The notes beneath the pieces are model-generated. The model saw only the letters and a list, made by a program, of their open reading frames with translations, was not told the DNA's origin and ran no database searches. From the NCBI RefSeq assembly GCF_000304355.2, contig NC_018227.2, positions 558,001-622,000 on the forward strand: a stretch of DNA of 64,000 bases, given 5' to 3'. A program made the translations under genes and the position numbers. Below, piece by piece: positions 63,704 through 64,000 of the stretch (position 1 is its first letter; every line of letters starts with the position of its first letter). This stretch comes from Methanoculleus bourgensis MS2. GTDB lineage: Archaea; Halobacteriota; Methanomicrobia; Methanomicrobiales; Methanoculleaceae.

Positions 63704-64000
63704 GGGTCTCTCCCCCTGCCAGCACCTCGCCGAGGTCGGTATCGAAGTACCGGGAGAGCAGGAGTCGCGCCTTCTCAATGGTGCATCCGCCTTTCCCGAT
63801 AGCGATGCCGAGATCGCCTTTATTGACGTATACGGTGAGCCGGCCGTCGTCTTCCTTCTTCACGCCGACGACGTCGGCCGGCTTAAAAGCGTTTTTTGTG
63901 AATTTTTCAATCTCAGGAGAATATTCGACCATCTCGATACGTTTCCCGAGGACCCGCTGCATCTTTCGGATATTGCTTCCCTTCCTGCCGATAGCAAGGC
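63696..64000 (-). CDS. nusA: NusA-like transcription factor, 3' part
   Basis: The visible 100 codons form the end of an archaeal NusA-like protein with tandem KH domains. The frame runs off the window, entering with LAIGRKGSNIRKMQRVLGKR, the GxxG loop of the first KH, and later shows VYVNKGDLGIAIGKGGCTIE of the second KH. Archaeal NusA is short, about 140-150 residues, binds RNA and is linked to transcription elongation or termination. An ATG at 63962 is internal and not the true start. It is followed directly by hisE. Confidence 0.88.
   Translation of the reverse strand, partial: LAIGRKGSNIRKMQRVLGKRIEMVEYSPEIEKFTKNAFKPADVVGVKKEDDGRLTVYVNKGDLGIAIGKGGCTIEKARLLLSRYFDTDLGEVLAGGETHA

Overview
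The window is archaeal DNA from a methanogen of the order Methanomicrobiales, most like Methanoculleus; the genus is my inference from the 16S text and gene set and was not checked against a database. Support for Archaea includes a 16S-tRNA-Ala-23S operon with archaeal processing stems, RNA polymerase subunits D (with two 4Fe-4S motifs), K and N inside ribosomal protein operons, deoxyhypusine and diphthine synthases, the archaeal mevalonate branch, TATA-box promoters and type IV pilin-like proteins. No archaellum, methanogenesis or CRISPR genes are present.

Layout. 0-5.5 kb: the start of glyA (leftward), a repeat-rich gap, then a coiled-coil protein, smc and scpA. 5.5-12 kb: a 247-bp TA-flanked element, an array of about six evenly spaced TATA promoters, 16S, tRNA-Ala, 23S, then tRNA-Cys and 5S behind a likely promoter of their own. 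12.3-13.5 kb: an IS630-family element. 13.7-25 kb: an accessory stretch with two tandem methyltransferases, about 1.1 kb of non-coding DNA holding a diverged duplication, three hemerythrin genes, an amino acid permease, a lone PstS, an ACT/metallo-beta-lactamase fusion, a secreted beta-propeller protein, a flavodoxin and a TPR protein.

25.3-38.7 kb is one long leftward superoperon: tRNA-Ser, S13, S4, S11, RpoD, L18e, L13, S9, RpoN, tRNA-Pro, RpoK, enolase, S2, MEMO-like, mevalonate kinase, isopentenyl phosphate kinase, type 2 IPP isomerase, RNase J, prenyl diphosphate synthase and GluRS. It joins translation and transcription to the supply of archaeal lipid precursors. 39.3-44.7 kb: deoxyhypusine synthase, then a leftward run of five CBS-domain genes. 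44.9-47.8 kb: an Era-like GTPase/DUF2073/zinc-ribbon trio and a KamA-like radical SAM gene with a structured leader. 47.9-50 kb: three pilin-like genes. 50.2-55 kb: a radical SAM gene, cis-prenyltransferase, a second degenerate cis-prenyltransferase and a PolX whose polymerase site looks inactivated. 55.1-59.7 kb: DtxR-FeoA, FeoB, a KaiC-like protein without a P-loop, diphthine synthase and a DUF357 protein. 60-64 kb: a flippase-like membrane protein, a DUF151 protein, the second IS630 copy (inverted), hisE and the 3' part of a nusA-like gene.

The most unusual thread is a family of short dispersed elements with ends like TAGTGGACCGTTTCACCT, TA flanks and interiors rich in CGCGAAG motifs. They lie in many of the larger gaps, supply the stop codon of two genes, and border three of the four ends of the two IS630 copies. 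Other leads are a twin-hairpin, kissing-loop leader RNA before the KamA-like gene, the NgBR-like cis-prenyltransferase partner, the mutated PolX and the five-gene CBS operon.
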